In this document: positions 59,846 through 64,000 of the stretch, in pieces
Numbering within the stretch: position 1 is the first letter of the stretch
Layout: each line of letters begins with the position of its first letter
From: Actinomyces faecalis
GTDB taxonomy: Bacteria; Actinomycetota; Actinomycetes; Actinomycetales; Actinomycetaceae
DNA length: 64,000 nt
NCBI RefSeq assembly: GCF_013184985.2
Contig: NZ_CP063418.1
Coordinates: 1,674,001-1,738,000 of the forward strand
Direction of reading: 5' to 3'
Position numbers and translations under genes: made by a program
The notes under the pieces: model-generated
Database searches by the model: none
Told to the model about the DNA's origin: nothing
Seen by the model: the letters and a program-made list of their open reading frames with translations, nothing else

Positions 59846-60751
59846 CTATCGGTGCCGCGCCTGTCCGCGCCCCATTGAATTCGGCGTGTCACACCGGCTT
59901 CCCGCCAGGACCACGCCTGCCAGGCGTCCGGTGAGGCCGTCACGCCGGTAGGAGTAGAAGCGCTCGTCCTCGTAGGTGCACCACCCTGCGCGGCTCACGT
60001 GCTCCACCCCCGCCCGCTCCAGCTGCGCCTGGACCCCGGCAGCCACGTCCAGACCCGGGGTGCCCCACCGGGTCCGGGACCCGCAGGCAGGCTCACGGGC
60101 GAGGCTGTCCACCTGCATCGCCTCGGGAACCTCGTAGCAGGAGCCGCAGATGCACGGGCCTATCGCGGCCCACAGCCCACGGGGCCCGACGCCACGACGT
60201 GACAGTGCCGTCAGGGTCGCCTCAACGACACCGTCGAGCATGCCGCGCCGACCGGCGTGGACGGCCGCCACCAGGCCTCCGTCCTGGGAGGCGAGCAGAA
60301 GCGGTACGCAGTCAGCCACGAGCACCCCTGCCCCGGCGACGCCCTGGCACACGGGGTCAGACAGGTCCAGGACCAGCGCGTCCGCACGCGGGACGTCACT
60401 CAGCCCGGCTCCGCGGTAGGCGGTGGCGACGGTGGCTGAGTGCACCTGGTCCATCCAGGCCAGGACCCCTGACCGCCCTGCGTCGTCGCCACGCTCCCCC
60501 AGTCCCAGCGCTGCCTCCAGCGCCCGCCTGGCCGCCCGCACGCGCCTCGGGTCGTCACCGACGTGCGCAGCGAGGTTGAGACCCTGGTACGGGTCGTCCT
60601 GTGCGGCTTCCTCTGCCCCGTTGGTCACGGGCCGCTGTCGGGTGGTGAACACGCCCCTGGCGCAAGGGCCCAGGTCCACAGTCAGGAGGACGGGCGCGAC
60701 GACGCCCCCTGCCTCGGGCGCGGACCGGGGCGAGGGGGCGTCATCAGTCAC
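59846..60751 (-). CDS. pgeF: peptidoglycan editing factor PgeF (YfiH/laccase-domain)
   Basis: 301 aa. Metal and active-site elements: MDQVHSATV (His), VLVADCVPLLLAS (Cys), AAVHAGRRGMLDGVVEATL (His) and AIGPCICGSCYEVPEAM. The family was long labelled polyphenol oxidase; recent evidence in E. coli supports editing of muropeptide precursors. It follows ftsZ by 9 bp. No YggS gene is found between it and sepF. Confidence 0.9.
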   Translation of the reverse strand: MTDDAPSPRSAPEAGGVVAPVLLTVDLGPCARGVFTTRQRPVTNGAEEAAQDDPYQGLNLAAHVGDDPRRVRAARRALEAALGLGERGDDAGRSGVLAWMDQVHSATVATAYRGAGLSDVPRADALVLDLSDPVCQGVAGAGVLVADCVPLLLASQDGGLVAAVHAGRRGMLDGVVEATLTALSRRGVGPRGLWAAIGPCICGSCYEVPEAMQVDSLAREPACGSRTRWGTPGLDVAAGVQAQLERAGVEHVSRAGWCTYEDERFYSYRRDGLTGRLAGVVLAGSRCDTPNSMGRGQARHR

Positions 60752-60760
60752 GAGGCGGCC

Positions 60761-62014
60761 TCAGCGCAGGAAGTCAGGAAGGTCGATCTCGTCGTCCTCG
60801 GCGTCCGCACCCATGACGCGCGGCACCTCCAGCTCCGGGGTGGCCTCCGGCGCCAGGTCGTCGACGTAGGCCGGGACCTCGCTGGTGGGGGCGGTGAGGA
60901 CGGCCGGCGCCGGGGCGGGCACCTGGGCGACAGGCCGGGTCACCGGGTTCTCAGCGGCGTGGGCCCCGCGGGCCGGCGCCTTGGGAGCCGGGGAAGCAGC
61001 CGGCTGGGACTCCGCCCCGGTGCGGGGCTCGCGGCTCAGAGCGCCTTCCAGGCTCCCGGCGGAGACAGGCTCGGCATCGAAGCCAGCGGCGATGACGGTC
61101 ACGCGCAGCTCGTCACCCAAGGCGCCGTCAACGACGGCACCCACGATGATGTTGGCCTCGGGGTGGACAGACTCGCGTACCAGCTCGGCACCCTCGGAGA
61201 CCTCGAACAGGCCCAGGTCGGAACCGCCCTGGAAGAAGAGCAGCACACCGTGGGCGCCGTCGATGGAGGACTCCAGCAGCGGGGAGGCGATGGCCTGCTC
61301 GGTGGCGGCGAGCGCGCGGCCCTCTCCCGTGGCCGAGCCGATGCCCATCAGGGCGCTGCCGGCGTCCTGCATGACGGACTTGACGTCGTTGAAGTCGACG
61401 TTGATCAGGCCCGGGGTGGTGATGAGCTCGGTGATGCCCTGCACACCCTGGAGGAGGACCTGGTCGGCCTGCTTGAAGGCGTCGACGACGCTGATACCGC
61501 GGTCGGCGATCTGCAGCAGACGGTCGTTGGGGATGACGATGAGGGTGTCGACGGCCTCGCGGAGGTTCTTCACGCCGTCGTCGGCCTGGGTCGCGCGGCG
61601 GCGCCCCTCGAAGGCGAAGGGACGGGTCACCACACCGATGGTCAGCGCGCCGAGCTCACGGGCGACACGAGCGACCACGGGCGCGGCACCGGTTCCGGTG
61701 CCACCTCCCTCGCCGGCGGTGACGAAGACCATGTCCGCGCCGTCGAGAGCCTCACGGATGTCGTCCTCGTGGTCCTCCGCGGCCTTGCGGCCGATGGAGG
61801 GGTCCGCCCCCGCACCCAGGCCACGGGTCAGGTCACGACCGACGTCCAGCTTCGTGTCGGCGTCGGACATCAGCAGGGCCTGGGCGTCGGTGTTGACGGC
61901 GATGAACTCCACGCCGCGCAGCCCGGACTCGATCATGCGGTTGACGGCGTTGACGCCGCCGCCGCCGACGCCCACCACCTTGATAACTGCCTGGTAGTGC
62001 TGGGACTCCGCCAC
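60761..62014 (-). CDS. ftsZ: cell division protein FtsZ
   Basis: 417 aa tubulin homologue forming the Z ring. Nucleotide-binding N-terminus [20 protein letters not shown], tubulin signature [20 protein letters not shown]7 loop [14 protein letters not shown]. The Pro/Ala-rich linker (about 315-385) leads to the C-terminal peptide [11 protein letters not shown], the SepF-binding tail. Start is GTG at 62014 with GGAGG about 6 nt upstream. Regulation: see the 19-bp motif at 62059-62077. Confidence 0.98.
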   Translation of the reverse strand: MAESQHYQAVIKVVGVGGGGVNAVNRMIESGLRGVEFIAVNTDAQALLMSDADTKLDVGRDLTRGLGAGADPSIGRKAAEDHEDDIREALDGADMVFVTAGEGGGTGTGAAPVVARVARELGALTIGVVTRPFAFEGRRRATQADDGVKNLREAVDTLIVIPNDRLLQIADRGISVVDAFKQADQVLLQGVQGITELITTPGLINVDFNDVKSVMQDAGSALMGIGSATGEGRALAATEQAIASPLLESSIDGAHGVLLFFQGGSDLGLFEVSEGAELVRESVHPEANIIVGAVVDGALGDELRVTVIAAGFDAEPVSAGSLEGALSREPRTGAESQPAASPAPKAPARGAHAAENPVTRPVAQVPAPAPAVLTAPTSEVPAYVDDLAPEATPELEVPRVMGADAEDDEIDLPDFLR

Positions 62015-62058
62015 TGTGTGCCTCCGCGCTTGGTACCGAGCCGCTTGGGCTCCCCGAC

Positions 62059-62077
62059 CCTCAACCTCAAGTTGAGG
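62059..62077. promoter_or_regulatory. 19-bp near-palindrome upstream of ftsZ, shared with divIVA
   Basis: Plus strand CCTCAACCTCAAGTTGAGG, 45 bp before the ftsZ start, with the perfect inner palindrome ACCTCAAGTTGAGGT shifted by a few bases. Consensus with the divIVA site is CCTSAACCTYAAGTTSAGG. A TAAGTATCTA stretch adjoins it upstream on the minus strand. Confidence 0.6.
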
Positions 62078-62119
62078 TAGATACTTATGTCATTCTCTCG
62101 ATGACGGGAGTAACGCTAT

Positions 62120-62141
62120 GGGCCGGCAAGGCCCCCGGCCC
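62120..62141 (-). terminator. hairpin between ftsQ and ftsZ
   Basis: GGGCCGG (62120-62126) pairs with CCGGCCC (62135-62141), 8-nt loop. It could partly end the murC-ftsQ transcript and let ftsZ be driven by its own promoter. Confidence 0.4.
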
Positions 62142-62203
62142 GGATTTGGCTCGGCGTGTTCAGGGCGTGTTCTCCGCCTCCTGCCCGGCACTGAGCAGGA
62201 CGC

Positions 62204-63148
62204 TCAGGACGTGGTCGGGCTGTGCGGCGAGGAGACGTCGTAGACGCTCGCCTCCTGTCCCAGCAGCACCTTGAGCACCTGGGCCTTGAGAGCCAGGTCC
62301 TGGCTGTCGCCCCACTGCACCTTCGCCCCGCTGGCCAGGACCAGCGAGACCTGCCCCGACGACGAGGCGGAGCCGGAGACGACCTGGGCACGGGTGGCCA
62401 CGTCGAGGGCACCCACGGTCTGCGCCACGGCAGCCACCTGGGTCCCGCTCAGCCCTGCCCCCTCCGGGTCGGTGACCTGGACGAGCCCCTGCGGAGCGGC
62501 GTCCACGGTCTCCAGGACGACGGCGTCGCCGTCGAGCACCCGCCAGGTCCGGTCCACCTGGTGGGCCGCTACAGGAACCCGCATCGTCAGCGCGACCGAC
62601 AGCCCGTGGGGCCAGGAGCGCGTGACCTGGGTCGAGCGAACCCGCACCAGAGCGTCGGTCACCGTCCGCCCCGCCTCACGCAGGTCCAGGCGCAGCAGGC
62701 TCGTTCCCTCCTGCCCGGCCAGCAGGTCACGCACCTGCTGGGTCGAGACGGAGCCGTCAGAGCCCGAGACCGTGACCTGGGAGGTTCGCAGCCCCAGCAG
62801 CGGGGAGAGCAGCAGCGCCCACACGACCACAGCAACCACCACGAGGACCGCGGCGCCAGTCCGCACGCGCCGCCGTCGCAGCGCCCACAGCGCCCGACGA
62901 CGCTCGGCCAGCCGGTCTGCCAGCCCCGTAGACACCACCCGGTCACGGGCGGTGCCGGTGTCCGCCTGCTCACGCTCCCCCCGGCGCCCGTACAGGGACA
63001 GGTCCGTGCTGCCGTCATGACGCCACGGCTCCCGAGGGCTCGTCACCTCCCCACGAGACGGCGCCCGCAGGGCGTCGGCCTCTCCAAGGGCCTGGCGCCC
63101 AGGTTGCCCGGAGGAAGGCTCAGGCCGCGGCGCGCTGGGCTTCCTCAC
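62204..63148 (-). CDS. ftsQ: cell division protein FtsQ
   Basis: 314 aa bitopic protein of the divisome. A long basic/Pro-rich cytoplasmic tail (about 95 residues) precedes one membrane helix (GAAVLVVVAVVVWALLLSPLLG), then the POTRA domain (SQVTVSGSDGSVSTQQVRDLL) and the beta domain (TQVTRSWPHGLSVALTMRVPVAA ... WRVLDGDAVVL). The GTG at 63148 overlaps the murC stop (GTGA). Confidence 0.93.
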   Translation of the reverse strand: MRKPSAPRPEPSSGQPGRQALGEADALRAPSRGEVTSPREPWRHDGSTDLSLYGRRGEREQADTGTARDRVVSTGLADRLAERRRALWALRRRRVRTGAAVLVVVAVVVWALLLSPLLGLRTSQVTVSGSDGSVSTQQVRDLLAGQEGTSLLRLDLREAGRTVTDALVRVRSTQVTRSWPHGLSVALTMRVPVAAHQVDRTWRVLDGDAVVLETVDAAPQGLVQVTDPEGAGLSGTQVAAVAQTVGALDVATRAQVVSGSASSSGQVSLVLASGAKVQWGDSQDLALKAQVLKVLLGQEASVYDVSSPHSPTTS

Positions 63149-64000
63149 GCTACCTCCCCGCCCGAGTCGCCCGGAGCACGCTCGCACAGACGTGCGAGCG
63201 CCACCTGGCCCATCTCCGTGACGTCGCCGGCCCCTACCGTCAGCAGCAGGTCACCGGGCCGCGCCATGTCAGCCAGGCTGCGCGCCGCCTCGACGCGGTC
63301 CGCCACGTACCGGGCCGTGCCAGGCGCCTTCTCGCTCACCAGGCGGCCGGTGACCTGCGGGTAGTCCTCCTGCGTCTCCCGGGCCGGGTAGACGGCGGTG
63401 ACGACGGCGACGTCCGCCAGCCCCAGCGCCTGGCCGAAACGCTCGGCGAAGGCCTGGGTACGCGAGAACAGGTGGGGCTGGAAGAGCACCAGGACCCGTC
63501 CGCCCCGGGCTGCGGCGACCTCACGTGCCGCCCGCAGCAGCGCCTCGATCTCTGTGGGGTGGTGGGCGTAGTCGTCGACAACGCGCACGCCGCCGGCCTC
63601 ACCACGGTCCTCGAAGCGCCGCCGGGTCCCACCGAAGGAGGCCAGGGCCCTCGCCATCTGCTGCTCGTCCACCTCCAGCTCCAGGCCGCAGGCCCATGCA
63701 GCAGCGGCGTCAAGGGCCACGTGCTCGCCGGGAGCCGACAGCCTCAGCTCCACAGGCTCCTCGTGCGTGGTCGCGCTCGTCCAGCGGACCAGGCTGGAGC
63801 GGGTACCCGTGGCCAGGTGCTCGTGTATCTGCAGCTCGACGTGAGCCTCACCGACAAGACCCTGACCAGGGAGCTCAGCCGGCGTGCAGCACCCGTAGGT
63901 CACCACGCGTCGTCCCTCCTCGGCGACGGCCAGCGCCAGCGCCAGCGCACCAGGGTCCTGCGTGCAGGAGATGAGCAGGCCGCCGGGCACCAGCGCGCGG
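63145..64000 (-). CDS. murC: UDP-N-acetylmuramate-L-alanine ligase, C-terminal part (runs off right edge)
   Basis: Adds L-Ala to UDP-MurNAc. The window holds the rear of the central domain and the whole C-terminal domain: RRRFEDRGEAGGVRVVDDYAHHPTEIEALLRAARE (MurC DDYAHHPTEI signature), VLVLFQPHLFSRTQAFAERFG, VVTAVYPARE and GDLLLTVGAGDVTEMG. The N-terminus and ATP loop lie outside. Sequence position before ftsQ matches the dcw cluster. Confidence 0.95.
   Translation of the reverse strand, partial: RALVPGGLLISCTQDPGALALALAVAEEGRRVVTYGCCTPAELPGQGLVGEAHVELQIHEHLATGTRSSLVRWTSATTHEEPVELRLSAPGEHVALDAAAAWACGLELEVDEQQMARALASFGGTRRRFEDRGEAGGVRVVDDYAHHPTEIEALLRAAREVAAARGGRVLVLFQPHLFSRTQAFAERFGQALGLADVAVVTAVYPARETQEDYPQVTGRLVSEKAPGTARYVADRVEAARSLADMARPGDLLLTVGAGDVTEMGQVALARLCERAPGDSGGEVA

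Overview
High-GC actinobacterial chromosome, most likely Actinomyces or a close relative within Actinomycetaceae. The evidence is the very GC-rich third codon positions, the actinobacterial division block (murC-ftsQ-ftsZ-pgeF-sepF-yggT-divIVA-lspA-rluD), many 4-base stop/start overlaps (ATGA or GTGA), and many genes that seem to be transcribed without a 5' leader. Nearly everything is on the minus strand, so the operons read from right to left. No tRNA, rRNA, CRISPR array, transposase or prophage gene was seen.

Layout by coordinate. 1-5.6 kb: arginine biosynthesis argC-argJ-argB-argD-argR-argG (argG runs off the left edge), with an ARG-box promoter at argC and no argF. 5.7-10.1 kb: a flavodoxin-like protein and pheS-pheT. 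10.2-15.2 kb: a TrmH/SpoU RNA methyltransferase coupled to a sugar ABC importer (two permeases, one lipoprotein) and a PIG-L deacetylase. 15.3-16.9 kb: infC-rpmI-rplT, with a non-canonical infC start and a leader containing a terminator. 16.9-21.7 kb: his genes (hisC, hisB, unknown gene, hisH, hisA/priA) plus an SseB-like gene. 21.8-23.3 kb: a MetE-like gene preceded by a SAM-I riboswitch and a cysteine-rich small ORF. 23.4-25.7 kb: recQ fused to a phosphoribosyltransferase-like tail (plus strand). 25.7-29.5 kb: hisD and a GH3 glycosidase. 29.6-33.6 kb: a MoxR/DUF58/DUF4129 operon.

33.7-40.4 kb is a YicI-type alpha-xylosidase locus: LacI-family regulator, lipoprotein, two permeases, GH31 enzyme. 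40.6-41.6 kb is a lysophospholipase-like hydrolase. 41.8-48.0 kb is an Ebg-type beta-galactosidase locus: ebgA, ebgC, an APC-family transporter and a divergent LacI regulator, with a clear promoter and operator pair between the divergent genes. 48.0-52.4 kb holds an asparaginase, an unknown protein, an FGGY sugar kinase, a small YGEL-motif protein and an S4 RNA-binding protein. 52.4-64 kb is dnaE, a GNAT enzyme and the division/cell-wall block ending in partial murC. No intergenic stretch exceeds 300 bases.

The window mixes housekeeping biosynthesis (Arg, His, Phe-tRNA, translation initiation, division) with glycan-scavenging loci typical of a mucosal or oral commensal. Neither sugar ABC importer carries its own ATPase, so both presumably share an MsiK/MalK-type ATPase encoded elsewhere. 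The observations most worth following up are the riboswitch/small-ORF leader of the MetE-like gene, the AUC-start infC with an attenuator-like leader, the repeated leaderless promoter pattern, and one near-identical 19-bp motif upstream of both ftsZ and divIVA.
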